From Aradus depressus (Eukaryota > Arthropoda > Insecta > Hemiptera > Aradidae), in assembly GCA_963662175.1 (NCBI GenBank), contig OY759224.1, forward strand, positions 29,459,489 to 29,523,488: a stretch of DNA of 64,000 bases. Reading direction: 5' to 3'. Of the stretch, positions 1-9,204 are shown piece after piece. A program made the position numbers and the translations under genes. How positions within the stretch are numbered: the first letter of the stretch is position 1; each line of letters starts with the position of its first letter. The notes under the pieces are model-generated. The model was not told where the DNA came from, ran no database searches, and worked only from the letters and a program-made list of their open reading frames with translations.

Positions 1-441
1 CATTTTGATGGCAAAAATGAAGATTGGCCTGCCTTCCACTCACTATATGAGTCAATGGTGCATCAAAATGACACTTAGACACCGACTATCAAATTTCATT
101 TTCTGCGTTTCCTATTGAAAGGAGACGCGCTAGCAGTTATCTCAGGTATACACCTAAGCCCAGATAACTACCAGTTGGCCCATCAGGCTCTCATAGATAG
201 ATATCAGAATAAGAGACGTCTAGCGTCTATGTACGTCTCGCGTATCAGAGAGTTTGTGCCTCTTTCTTCGTCAACTTACGAAAATCTTAAGGCCTACATG
301 AATGTACACACAAACTCCATTAATGCGCTGAAAGCTCTCAACATCCCGAATCTCGCCGATTTCTTTTTTTTCCAACTTTCGTTTGCGAATTTGGATTCAA
401 ATTTGACAAGAGCTTTTGAAAATAAACACTCAACTTTGTAA
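1..441 (+). pseudogene. BEL/Pao gag fragment (DUF1759-like)
   Basis: The frame starting at base 1 reads a gag-like segment with the typical FDG...W..F pattern at its left edge and a LKGDAL motif at about codon 38. An in-frame TAG at 76-78 breaks it, and after that it is open to the stop at 439-441. In this family the domain binds the genomic RNA and builds the particle. The C-terminal zinc knuckles expected before the protease are not visible, so a stretch between gag and protease appears deleted. It is clipped by the window edge on the left. Confidence 0.7.
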
Positions 442-469
442 TTTCCTACTTATCAGGATTTGATGACAT

Positions 470-1023
470 TTGTTACTGAATAGACATTTTCACCCGGTTA
501 GAGCTGTCATCGATCCAGGTTCACAAGATACTGCCATTACCGCAGAATTTTCTCAGCAGATAGGTCTGAAGAGATCCAAACCCCAATTTCAGGTAATGGG
601 AATTGCTAATTCTTCTACTAAGCCACTTGGGCATGTCATGTGTACTCTACGCTCCAAATACAGTAAAAAGGAGCTTCACACTCAGGCTGTTGTGCTTCCA
701 AAGAACGCCAATGAATTGCCTTCTACTCCAATATCGGATGATATTCGTACAAGGTTTCAAACACTCCAGTTAGCTGATTTTCACTTCTGCTATCCATCCC
801 GTGTAGATCTGCTGATTGGAGCTGACCTTTATCCTTACATCTTACATTCTCATGGGTCCATTATAATAAAAGGCGAACCGACAGCTATGAACACCATCTT
901 TGGTTGGGTAATTCTCGGGCCGGTTCCCTCGCAGCCGACCGTGAACAATCAAACCTCCTTACTAACCGTATCACCGCCTCTCGTTGACATCCTCAAGAAG
1001 TTTCTCAGCCTTGTATATCTGCC
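470..1023 (+). pseudogene. BEL/Pao aspartic protease domain remnant
   Basis: The segment has an HPVRAVIDPGSQDT active-site region, where the Asp-Pro-Gly-Ser version of the retroviral protease motif is typical of Pao-type A16 peptidases. It continues with VDLLIGADLYPYI and a FGWVILGPV motif that mark the end of this domain. The enzyme would process the Gag-Pol polyprotein. The reading frame runs on to 1129, but the sequence after about base 1010 only makes sense as the start of the RT in another frame, so a frameshift lies there. Confidence 0.75.
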
Positions 1024-1920
1024 CCTGAAGATGTTCAGTGTGATACTCATTTTCTCGAAACTCATCGCAGAGACTCCGAAGGGAGATATGTGGTATCGCT
1101 TCCCTTTCGTTCCGCTTCCACCCCTTTGAACGAAAACGCATCTCGTACTCTGAATTCCTTCAAAGGACTTGAATTGCGTTTAGCTAGGACACCCAACAAG
1201 TACGCAGCGTACAACGAGTTTAAGAGGGATTACTTAGAACTCGGCCATATGTCACTTATATCCACTGCCTCAAACTACGTCATCCCGCACCACGTTGTAG
1301 TGAAAGAGTCGAGCTCTACGACGAAAATAAGAGTTGTTTTTAACGCTTCCGACCCTGACAATTCCGGTCGCTCTCTAAACGACAGACTTTTAAGTGGTCC
1401 AAAGCTACAAAGAGATATAGCTGAAATACTACTTACATTTCGCTTGCATGTCGTAGCATTGTGTGCAGACATACAAAAAATGTATCGACAGGTTCTTGTA
1501 TGCGACAACGACAGAAAGCATCAGCACATATTCTGGCGACCAGATCCCTCTGTCTCTGTCCAAGAGTATGAGCTTAACACTGTCACGTACGGGTTAACTC
1601 CATCAGCGTTTCAGGCTATACGAGTACTTCACCAACTGGTAAATGATGAAGGTGCCAGATACCCAGCGGCCTCTCATATGATCCTGCACGACACGTATGT
1701 CGACGACACCATTTCCGGCGCAGCTGACGTCCCGTCTGCCATAATGTTGCGAGAACAGTTGCGTGAGTTACTAAGCAAAGGTCACTTTCAACTTAGAAAA
1801 TGGTCGAGCAATGCTTCTGAAATTCTTGCCGATCTCCCTCAAGATCACATGGAGTCCCCACTTGATTTCTCGGATGACGACCACTGTTTGAAAATTTTGG
1901 ACTCAAGTTGGTCTAAGTAA
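1024..1920 (+). pseudogene. BEL/Pao reverse transcriptase remnant
   Basis: About 295 codons carry RT motifs of Pao elements: a region with IRVVFNAS, then DIQKMYRQV (first catalytic Asp), a LTPSAFQA segment and the catalytic YVDD box near base 1700. The frame is open upstream of the first ATG-like codon back to about 1024, which joins it to the protease region after a frameshift. It ends at a TAA at 1918-1920; the connection region to RNase H continues in other frames. The enzyme would copy the element's RNA to DNA. It is non-functional because it is disconnected on both sides. Confidence 0.85.
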
Positions 1921-3192
1921 GTCCGACACTTTTCATTTTCGAGTAGCTCCCTTTCACGATTCGCTTACCAAGCGCTGTATTGTATCCTACATTGCTCGGA
2001 TATTTGACCCCTTAGGTTTTTCTCCCCCGTTATACTCTCTTTGAAAATAATTCTGCAGCGTCTGTGGTTAGCCAAGTCCGACTGGGATGATCCAATACCT
2101 CCCGTTTTAGCCTCCAGCTGGCTACAGTTAATATCCAATATTGACATATATATATCTCATCAATGCAAATCACTCGTTGCATTATGCCTTCTAAGCCAAC
2201 ATCAGCCTTGCTAGTAGGGTTCTGTGACTCCTCCGAGAGAGGCTATGCAGCAGTGGTATACCTGCGTTTGGAGCAAGCTCAAGGGCAATTAACGACACAC
2301 TTGTGGAAAGCGAAGACCAAAGTAGCACTGAAAATACTGTCCATCCCTCGCCTCGAACTTTGTGGTGCCGTGCTTTTAGCCCAACTCGTTAAGTCTGTAC
2401 TTTCTGTCGAGCTCCCTGTTCCATTGAAAGGAATCAGATTATTCACAGATTCCGCAGTCGTTCTTTCATGGCTGCGTTCTTCCCCACACTCGCTCAAGAC
2501 GTTTGTTGCGAATCGCGTTGTGGCAGTAACAGATGCAGTCCCCCAAGCCACTTGGTCGCATGTCTTGTCTGAATCGAACCCTGCTGACATGCCTTCCAGA
2601 GGTTTGAACCCATCCCAATTTTTGACTCCTGTTGTCCAGAAATTTTGGTTGCATGGACCGAAATTTCTCCAAGTCTTGGCCTCCCCCATTTTCAAAGTCC
2701 GACACAATTTCGGAACATCTGCCTGAGATAAAAGCAGCCAACAATTGCTTCGTGATTCAGACGCCTCCTGCAAATCCGCTCATGTTAACCATTGCACAGA
2801 TTTCCAGTTTTGTGCGGCTTCGACGAGTATTTGCGTGAGTTTGTCGTTTCGTAGATAAACTACGATCATGTAAGGGCAAAATTATTCTGAAATCTGAACC
2901 TCTCACACCTGAGGAACTAGAAAATGCAACCTTATAGTTAGTACGTGTTACCCAGCAAAACGTTTTTTGACCAGAAATCGTCCATCTAGCCTCTAGATTG
3001 CAAATTCGTGGTAGGATTAAACCTCTTTGTCCCTTTCTTGTTGCCCGCGGATTTTCGAGGGTGGGCGGCAGGCTTGCCCATTCACTTCTGCCTGAAGAAT
3101 CTAAGCACCCTCTTTTACTACCAAAGCTCGTATACTCCGTCAATTTCTGCCTTGGTGCCTTTGCCAAGTACAGAGTTGCCGTAACCTACTAG
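1921..3192 (+). pseudogene. BEL/Pao RNase H and pre-integrase region remnant
   Basis: After a short frame-shifted linker (IARIFDPLG motif near 1990), bases 2163-2726 encode an RNase H-like domain with VGFCDSSERGY, RLELCGAVL, FTDSAVVLSWL and NPADMPSRG, which supply the acidic residues expected for this Pao domain. Further on, 2998-3190 reads a RVGGRL...KHPLLLPK signature of the zinc-binding domain that precedes integrase. The integrase catalytic core is absent: the sequence passes directly into AT-rich DNA and the LTR. This indicates an internal deletion of the 3' part of pol. Confidence 0.75.
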
Positions 3193-3368
3193 GATTTCCT
3201 TATTATTATTTTTGTACATAGTCTCTAAGTAAGCATTTAATTTTGTTATTAAGTAAGTAGTAGTTAAGTTCATAATCATTAGTAGTTTATGTAATGTGTT
3301 TTCTTTATTATTTTATATTGTAAAGGTTTCCTTATTTTAAAAATTTCACCCAATTTTGGTGGGCGATA
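3193..3368. other. AT-rich spacer between BEL/Pao pol remnant and LTR
   Basis: This is AT-rich, stop-rich sequence with no coding signal. It ends in a TTTTGGTGGGCGATA stretch of the kind that often precedes BEL/Pao 3' LTRs as polypurine tract. Confidence 0.45.
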
Positions 3369-3740
3369 TGTTAGTGCATTTCACGTTCCTATGCCGTCCC
3401 CCCACTACTCATATCAGTTTAATCCCTTGCAGCGCCAGACTGCACCGTTAGTAATTCTTATGCCCTCCGCCCAGCCGGAGCTTTCTCATTTTTTTGTACT
3501 TCTCTTGCCCTCCGCCCGTACGGAGCCTTCTCGTTCTTTCACCAAGTTTTCTCATTTATTAATTATTTTTGTATAGTATTTTCTTTTGATTTGCCACAAT
3601 TTACTTACACTATACTTCAAACGCATTCTTCTCTCTTCGTGGGGTGCAGAGCTCTCACCCCCCTCCCAGCTTTAAGACTACGCCAAAAGGCAAGTATATT
3701 TTGTGGCAATATTTACTTAATCATAAATAAAGGCCCCACC
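3369..3740 (+). repeat. Probable BEL/Pao 3' LTR
   Basis: The segment begins TGTTAGTGCATTTCACG immediately after a G-rich polypurine-like tract, a typical BEL/Pao arrangement. It is non-coding, has pyrimidine-rich repeats of a CCCTCCGCCC type, and contains an AATAAA near 3725. The left edge is reasonably supported; the right edge is a guess because no partner LTR or target duplication is in view. Confidence 0.45.
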
Positions 3741-3748
3741 ATGGGGTT

Positions 3749-4804
3749 ATGCCCGATTTTTACAAAAATATCAAGGAGTTCAATGGTAAAGAACCTAGGC
3801 ATGAAGCTCGAGCTTGGTTGAAGAGTTTGAATAGTCTGGCAAAATTGCACGGTTGGCCAGACACTTTCAAGGTAGAAGCCGCTAGAGGGAGTGTGGTTGG
3901 ACCCACAAGTAATTCGTTCATATCTAGAAACATAAACAGCTGGGAGGAGTTTGAGCAGCAGTTCCAGCGAACTTATGTAGGGTCGCTAGCTACTGGTGAT
4001 CAATGGAGACAGATGTCAAGAACTCAGGGCCGTACAGAAGAAGTGGAAGACTACTGTCAGGACAAAGTAAGAATGTGTAGGGCTCTGAAAATAGATTTCT
4101 CACTGCTCAAAACTATACTAGAAGGTCTATGGTCGAAGGAATTGAGTGACCATTTATTGGGTATGAGACACGCGGATGAGGATCGACTCAGGGAATCTAT
4201 AATCGAGTATGAAAGATTAAATCGTGCACGTGTGGAGAGGATTAATCGAGGTAAGAACTGGGATTTAACGCAAGATTCATATACCAATAAAAAGGAAAAG
4301 AATCAAGGTTCACAAATGAAGAGTGATAATATTAGTGGTGGATGGTCTGCGCATAAAGCGACGGGGCACAGAGCGATAGAAACATTTAAAATTTCAGACA
4401 TGAGGAAAGGATCAGTTACACAGAGAGATGAAATTAGGTGTTACACGTGCAGGAAAGATGGGCATATTTCTCGAGACTGCCTAAAAGCAGACCTTGGAAG
4501 AGTGTGTTGGAGGTGCGGAAAAGCAGGTCACATGTCTAGAGAATGTATTACGAAGGAGGCTGAGCCTGTGAAACAGGATAAGAGGATAGAAACTGTGAGT
4601 TGTCTCTATCAACCTGAGATAACGAAATATATCAAGGGTGTGGTAATAAACGGTAACCATACTGTGCGCGGGCTATTCGATTCAAGCGCAGGTGAGTGGA
4701 CAATGAGGTACTCTTTAGTTAAAAAAATCGGACTGAAGACAGCACCCGCGGATGTGCCACTGTCAGGCTTTGGACAGGATGAGGAGCCAGTTCAAGTGAA
4801 TTGA
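3749..4804 (+). pseudogene. Ty3/gypsy-like Gag with two CCHC zinc knuckles, truncated in protease
   Basis: A 351-codon frame from ATG. Residues about 20-190 resemble a retrotransposon Gag capsid domain (WLKSLNSLAKLHGW, then WEEFEQQFQRTYVG and an acidic ...VEDYCQDKVRMCR helix). Two CCHC knuckles follow at about residues 230 and 253 (CYTCRKDGHISRDC and CWRCGKAGHMSREC), which bind RNA. From about residue 300 a protease-like start is seen (GLFDSSAGEW) where a D-T/S-G active site is expected; here the site reads DSSA, so a key Gly is displaced. Nothing of RT follows. It lies directly after the BEL LTR and before the viral genes. It is an old fragment, although the gag frame is still open; a domesticated Gag gene cannot be excluded. 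Confidence 0.7.
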
Positions 4805-5038
4805 AATAAAATCGTCAATGAACTTTCAGTTTCTTGTGTAGAGAGAACCGGTTTGTCCTTCACCTCGAAGTGCCCGATGAGAAGCTGGACCCAAAGATTT
4901 GCATAATCACTTGGAGACTAATTTGCATACCAGTCCTTTGCCGTGTGCTCTTTTGCATAACTTTATTGAAATTTAGATCTTTTTTGAATTTAGAAATTTC
5001 TTTTTCGAATTTTCAAAATTTGATGCTTTTTCCGAGAA
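4805..5038. other. Junction region without recognisable gene
   Basis: Short open stretches exist but match nothing I recognise. The TTT/AAA-rich second half leads into the TATA box of the next gene. The boundary between the gypsy fragment and the viral element probably lies here. Confidence 0.4.
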
Positions 5039-5073
5039 TATAAAAAGATGGGAATCTAGCGGGTCCCATCATT
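5039..5073 (+). promoter_or_regulatory. Core promoter of first small flanking gene
   Basis: TATAAAAA at 5039-5046 is followed about 30 bases later by an initiator-like TCATT at 5069-5073; the ATG is at 5086. This gives a 5' leader of only about 15 bases. Confidence 0.55.
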
Positions 5074-5085
5074 ATCTAGCCAAAC

Positions 5086-5515
5086 ATGGACACAGAAACT
5101 CAGGAGAGTGGCTTGAACGCTCTTGTTCAAAAATTAAATTCATCTAGGGCGGAATTTATTCCAATAAATGAATTATTAATAGATGAGAAATATTCAATTC
5201 TTGCAATGAAAAGAATAAATACGATTTACGGACCCAGTGTCATAGCGACATTTATTGAAGACGATCTTGACGATCCCAGCGACACATTGAAAAGCATATT
5301 TTTGCCGAAGCGCTATACCGAAATGTTTACCGATGACGAATTACTTCAAGCCTCAGGTAATTTAAAAAATAAAAATAAAAAATAAATAATTAAAAAAAAA
5401 AAAGTCACTTTACTAAGAAAAACTACTAAAAATTTTTTTTTTTACAGGTAAACTGAAACTATTTTATAAAGGCAGAAGAAACAATAAGGAGCATTTTTTT
5501 GAATTCTCAGTGTAA
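5086..5515 (+). CDS. Small two-exon viral-element protein, copy 1 (unknown family, OB-like pattern)
   Basis: Exon 1 is 5086-5356 and exon 2 is 5448-5515, joined by a phase-1 intron with GT at 5357 and a T-rich tract ending ACAG at 5444-5447. The product is about 112 residues: an N-terminal SGLNALVQKLNSS stretch, then KYSILAMKRINTIYG, an acidic turn, IFLPKRYTEMFTDDEL, and a C-terminal GKLKLFYKGRR...EFSV encoded by exon 2. Alternating hydrophobic strands and the LPKRY motif suggest a small beta-rich protein; an OB-fold-like nucleic-acid binder is only an inference. The next gene is a tandem paralogue with the same intron position, and a distant relative sits beyond the polymerase, so the family belongs to the viral element. 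The frame is intact. Confidence 0.65.
5357..5447 (+). other. Intron of copy 1 flanking gene
   Basis: 91 bases, GT...AG, with a 12-T pyrimidine tract next to the acceptor. It splits a Gly codon at exactly the same place as the last intron of the neighbouring paralogue. Confidence 0.6.
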
Positions 5516-5664
5516 TCTAATGTATTTTTGAAAAATATAAAATTTGTAATCAAGTGTTGTCTTCATTATTTACATAACCAAAAATGATGAAATCTCAGCC
5601 ATGAATTTGCATCATACTACTTTCTAAAAAAAAACTTGTATGAATTTGAAATGTCAAATCCGAG
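5516..5664. other. Spacer between tandem flanking genes
   Basis: AT-rich intergenic DNA holding the 3' end of copy 1 and the upstream region of copy 2. No other coding signal is visible. Confidence 0.4.
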
Positions 5665-5701
5665 TATATAAACCCTCTGAGATCCCCGAATTGGTATCAG
5701 T
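5665..5701 (+). promoter_or_regulatory. TATA box plus TCAGT initiator of copy 2 flanking gene
   Basis: TATATAAA at 5665-5672 is followed by TCAGT at 5697-5701, a spacing of about 31 bases, the classic arthropod TATA-initiator distance. The ATG follows at 5731. Confidence 0.65.
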
Positions 5702-5730
5702 CTTCCTTCTGAGATCTCCAAACCTCCGAA

Positions 5731-6261
5731 ATGAATCCCTCTGCTGCTTCTTCTGCTTCCAAGGTATATTCTAAAATTCTCTTAAAAATTTTTATACTCT
5801 AAAAAAATTCGATAATAATTTCATGATGGCACAAATTTTTCAACTTCTTGTAGATTTCATCTCTTGTAAGAAAACTAAACACCAAAAAGCGTGGTGAAGT
5901 CGTATCTATGACCGAATTTACAGTAGGTGAAAAATATAGAATTCTTACCATGAAAAAAATTGAGACAAGTTATGGTCTTAGTATAATGGCAACGGTGATT
6001 GAAGATGAGGACCGTAATGCACAAAGATGGAATGATGGTCAGAAAACGGTTTTTTTACCAAAAAGATATACTAAAATGTTTACCGATTCTGATTTAAAAG
6101 ATGCAGAAGGTAATAAAAAAAGCTTAAGCCGTAATTTTTGACAGATAATTTTTTTTAAATTATTAAGTATCTCATTTATTTTATTTTTTGTAGGCAAGCT
6201 AAATATGGTTTATAAAGGTCGTGGATCAAGACAGGAGTATCTTTTAGAGTTTTCAATGTAA
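5731..6261 (+). CDS. Small three-exon viral-element protein, copy 2 (unknown family)
   Basis: Exons are 5731-5763, 5854-6109 and 6194-6261, with GT-AG introns at 5764-5853 and 6110-6193. Exon 1 encodes a Ser/Ala-rich start (MNPSAASSASK). The rest aligns with copy 1: SLVRKLNTKK, KYRILTMKKIETSYGLS, an acidic loop, VFLPKRYTKMFTDSDL and, from the last exon, GKLNMVYKGRG...EFSM. The product is about 118 residues. The last intron is phase 1 and interrupts the same Gly codon as in copy 1. An AATAAA at about 6298 lies 37 bases past the stop. The frame is undamaged, unlike many genes of the viral core. Function is unknown; a small ssDNA-binding-like beta protein is one idea. Confidence 0.65.
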
Positions 6262-6303
6262 TACAAAGTATTCAATGTAATACCGATATTTTGAAATAAT
6301 AAA

Positions 6304-6470
6304 AATCTGATTAAAAACGTATTGATATAGATTTATAAGCACCTTAAGGGAAGGGGAAAAAAATAATAAAATAAAATAAAATAATTTGAAAAGATTTTAT
6401 TTTTTATATTCACACTAATTGAGATAAATTAACCCAACTTTTTTCTGTCAATCCGAATCACTTCACATAT
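6304..6470. other. AT-rich spacer, no gene seen
   Basis: Includes a short (AAAAT/AAATA)n run near 6358-6384. No coding or RNA signal was recognised. Confidence 0.4.
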
Positions 6471-7073
6471 TGTGATTTATCGCATATCACAGACCGATTG
6501 GTAATTATAGTTATGAGAGCGACTACGAGAAGCGCACTAGTAGAAGATACATAAAGTGGAGGGGATGGAAATTCAAGTTGGCTCCTCGCTGAAGTATCAG
6601 AGGAGGTAGTGAGTCCTAGTTGAGCTGTCGGGGCAGACAGACAGAGTCGTCCTCGTTCAGTTACGAGAGGAGACAGACATTGCTCGTTGAGCTGTGGAGG
6701 TAGACAGTCTTCAGTCAGCTATCAGAGGAGGTAGTCGGTCCTCGTTCAGCTACGAGAAGAGACAGTCTTCATTCAGCTACTAGGGGAGGTAGTCTTTCCG
6801 AGTTCAGCTGTTGAGCTGGACAGTTATTCAGAGTTGAGCTGTTGAGGGAGAGGACATTCCTGGCTGAGCTGTGGGAAGAAGGAGACTCCTGTTTGAGCTG
6901 ACGTAGGAGACCGAAGACTCTCATTTTGCTGCTGGAGGGAAATCATCCCTGCTGCCTACTTCGAAGGGACTGGAAGTTCCTCAATCTTTGTGGATCCTGG
7001 AGGAGAAACCACAGGCTTGAGTGTGGTTATGAATAAAGAAGACTTACAAGGTAACGGAATCATTTATTTTACA
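6471..7073 (+). repeat. Purine-rich imperfect repeats, possible solo LTR
   Basis: From about 6580 to 6920 the sequence cycles through variants of GTTCAGCTACGAGAGGAGACAG and GTTGAGCTGTGGAGGTAGAC at roughly 40-45 base intervals. The same flavour of purine-rich internal repetition is seen in the LTRs at 29553 and 40511, although the sequences are not alike base for base. The stretch opens with TGTGATTTATCG, contains AATAAA near 7031 and could end with TTTTACA near 7073, which suggests a solo LTR. No target duplication was found, so the boundaries are tentative. Confidence 0.35.
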
Positions 7074-7448
7074 TTTTTCTCCGACATCGAGACGAATGGC
7101 TGGCTGATCATTAATAGACACCTTCATGTTGCGGGAGTTACCAGAACATTTAAGTCTATATAAATTATTTCATGTTTTATAGATATTTTATTCCAGATGT
7201 GCGATTATGGAGGGACGCCTCACTAATATATGTCAATAATTGTGTTAATAAATGTATGTTGTCTTATAAATTGTTCTCTAAATTCTCTACAGCCTAGTTC
7301 ACCTTCTGAGTACGCATGTTAACCCCAAAAGTAAAATCATTTTCATAGTAATTAATAAAAGTTTAAAGCCCCCAAGCAGAGATCATCTCAATTTATGGTA
7401 GGAGGCGCCGGGTATAGCTTCAATCTATTATATGAGGCAAAGATCATC
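7074..7448. other. Non-coding region beside integrase gene
   Basis: AT-rich, no gene recognised. GATCATCTCAAT occurs at 7381 and again at 7442, the second copy overlapping the integrase C-terminus, so a small direct repeat marks this edge of the viral core. Confidence 0.4.
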
Positions 7449-8342
7449 TCAATATATACGATTCCCTTTTCGTCGAAGAACTTTTTCAATGAGATAAACA
7501 CCAGGATCCTTTACAATCTGTAATTCTTCTTTATAAAATGCGCCAAATATGTCTTGATTATTCGCATCTTGTAAAAGGTATGTGATGGGGTTTGTAAATT
7601 GCACCTTGACAACTTTGAAAATCTCAGGTGAGAATTGAGCAAGATAGCCTTTGGCAAATGCATTGCGTAATTTTGATATGCGGACATAATCCCCCTCCTT
7701 GAATTTAGGTTTGGTAGTGGTAGCCGGGACTGAATAAACAGTGGCAATTAGCTCATTTTGAAGCTTCTTATTAGCGACAACCTCAGACGGAGTGGCTTGT
7801 ATTGTACGGTGCTTTGTATTATTATATCTTGAAAGCAGAGCAGGTAGCAAGTCGACATATTTATGATTTCCATTCAAGGTGAACATTTTCCACATATGTC
7901 CTTTTAATGTTCTATTGAATCGTTCAGCAATCGAAGCCTTCTTTCCAGAGTATGTAGAATAGTGGTGAATATTATTTTTTTTCATAAGAGTCTGGAAGTT
8001 AGTATTGTAGAATTCACGTCCTTCATCTGTAAGCAATAATTGAGGTATACGTTTACTCTCGAGAAATATAGTCTCTAGCGCTTTTGTAACTTCTGGTCCT
8101 GTCTTTTGCTTCAATGGTATTGCCCAGGCATATTTCGAGAAGCCATCGATTACGGTCAATAAATATTTAAAGCCTTTATTGACTCGCCAATATGGCACCA
8201 TCTCGACTAAATCTGCCTCCCACAAATCGTCCACTCCTTTTAAAAGCACTTTAAGTCGAGGATAATTAACACGAGCTGGTTTATGGAGTTCTCTAACGAC
8301 AACTTCTCTTGATGTGTAAGGTTTTGAAAGTATATTCCCCAT
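7449..8342 (-). CDS. Polinton/Maverick-type integrase (rve family)
   Basis: 297 codons, ATG start at 8342, uninterrupted. An ELHKPARVNYPR segment precedes the catalytic core. Catalytic acids are at D44 (WEADLVEM), D106 (LLTDEGREFYN) and E140 (KKASIAERFNRTLK), a DD-x33-E spacing. Core motifs LTVIDGFSKYAWAIP and SRYNNTKHRTIQATPSEV are typical of the retrovirus-like integrases of Polintons. The C-terminal part (FKEGDYVRISKLRNAF then GAFYKEELQ) is the usual SH3/chromo-like tail. It would insert the linear viral DNA into the host genome. It lies at the left end of the core on the minus strand, convergent with nothing. The intact frame contrasts with damaged neighbours. Confidence 0.9.
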   Translation of the reverse strand: MGNILSKPYTSREVVVRELHKPARVNYPRLKVLLKGVDDLWEADLVEMVPYWRVNKGFKYLLTVIDGFSKYAWAIPLKQKTGPEVTKALETIFLESKRIPQLLLTDEGREFYNTNFQTLMKKNNIHHYSTYSGKKASIAERFNRTLKGHMWKMFTLNGNHKYVDLLPALLSRYNNTKHRTIQATPSEVVANKKLQNELIATVYSVPATTTKPKFKEGDYVRISKLRNAFAKGYLAQFSPEIFKVVKVQFTNPITYLLQDANNQDIFGAFYKEELQIVKDPGVYLIEKVLRRKGNRIY

Positions 8343-8388
8343 GACAAACTCTATCAGACTAATACTAAATCAATTGTCTCACTATAAT

Positions 8389-8955
8389 TTAAGCATCATG
8401 GTTCTGCTTTTTTAGCATACATTTCCACAGTTCTCGTTGAAGATGCTGAAGAGTTACATATCCAGAATTATCAATTTTCTTGACCAAGTAAGCCAATTCT
8501 CTTTGAAGATAATTCAGTGTGACTACATCATTAGAATCTATGGGAGGGCTGACATTTACTAGTCTTTTCTTACTCCCATTGATATACGCTCCAGGCCAAT
8601 TTTTGAGATCAGTGTAGAACCTTGCCGATCTGTCCACATATCCTTTCGTAGCTGCATCAGATGGGTCCGATGGATCCTCTACATGTATTAGCCTATTAGC
8701 ATTAAAGTCAATTTTGCTTCCTGACTGAGAAAAACTTGAAATTCGAGAATCGACATAATTTCTGGAAGCAGCATCTGATCCATCCATTCCTTCTCCTAAA
8801 TTGATTATTCGCCTATGGTTGACATCGAGAACTCCTCCAGCTTCAACCTGTCTGAATCTGTCCTCTCATTTTAAAGCTTGAACTGTATTGTATAATTTTT
8901 GCTGATTGCGGTAATACCGCTTACCAACATGCCGTCCGAACTTGTCAATGGTCAT
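8389..8955 (-). pseudogene. Tail-fibre-like structural protein of Maverick element, one internal stop
   Basis: Starting at the ATG at 8955 (MTIDKFGRHV), the frame meets a TGA at 8866-8868 (codon 30) and then runs open to 8389, for about 188 residues in total. The body holds repeats of the kind NRRIINL...GSDAASRNYVD and NRLIHVEDPSDPSDAATKGY, the D-A-A/V-T-K-x-Y-V-D pattern well known in phage tail fibres and also found in invertebrate Maverick proteins. It probably formed a trimeric surface fibre. A TATA-like CTATA (minus strand near 8989-8993) and a TCAGT initiator (8962-8966) stand just before the ATG, supporting that start. Reading from the later ATG at 8787 would give a 132-residue product. 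Confidence 0.7.
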
Positions 8956-8961
8956 TTTAGA

Positions 8962-8993
8962 ACTGAAATCCCTCAGGTGAAATAGACTCTATA
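8962..8993 (-). promoter_or_regulatory. TATA-like plus TCAGT initiator for tail-fibre-like gene
   Basis: On the minus strand TATAG (about 8993) is followed some 27 bases later by TTTCAGTTC; the ATG is only about 8 bases beyond. The site overlaps the 3' end of the RING gene, so the two genes are packed tightly. Confidence 0.5.
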
Positions 8994-9179
8994 CACACCA
9001 ATTTTTGAACTTCTACAATATGGGCAAAAAATACAAAAAACAGAACAGTCCATACAGGTAAAATGACCACATGGTAATATGACCGTATCTACAATGGCAT
9101 CGAAACACACCTTACAACGAAGATCTACCAAATATTCCTCTGAATTGACTGATCCCTCTTCATCTTCAATAGAGGTCAT
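8973..9179 (-). CDS. Small RING-finger protein (IAP-type RING)
   Basis: 68 codons from an ATG. After an acidic 18-residue lead, the C3HC4 RING reads CKVCFDAIVDTVILPCGHFTC in part, then CMDC and CPYCR: C-x2-C, CGH-x2-C-x2-C and CPYC. The domain fills nearly the whole protein, as in the C-terminal RINGs of inhibitor-of-apoptosis proteins. It would act as a ubiquitin E3 ligase, perhaps against host death or antiviral factors. A separate BIR-like remnant lies at 12393-12536 in the same element, so BIR and RING functions may be split between genes here. It lies 25 bases after the DUF8207-like gene on the same strand. The frame is intact. Confidence 0.75.
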   Translation of the reverse strand: MTSIEDEEGSVNSEEYLVDLRCKVCFDAIVDTVILPCGHFTCMDCSVFCIFCPYCRSSKIGVYRVYFT

Positions 9180-9204
9180 GATTAATATATAATATTTGCT
9201 TCTC

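Larger units (their letters stand above)
1..3745 (+). mobile_element. Decayed BEL/Pao LTR retrotransposon, 5' truncated by window edge
   Basis: Successive open stretches in shifting frames give the BEL/Pao order: gag (DUF1759-like), aspartic protease (DUF1758/A16-like), reverse transcriptase with YVDD, RNase H, and the pre-integrase zinc domain. The integrase core and most of the gag zinc-knuckle region are missing. A probable 3' LTR follows at 3369. Frames change near 1010-1030, 1915-2160 and after 2726, so the element cannot make a polyprotein. The 5' LTR lies outside the window. The family assignment is firm from motif content; the exact right boundary is not. Confidence 0.85.

Noticed and set aside
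3391..3821. Short frames over the probable BEL LTR
   Set aside because: No domain and an unlikely composition; they overlap the LTR and the leader of the gypsy-like gag.
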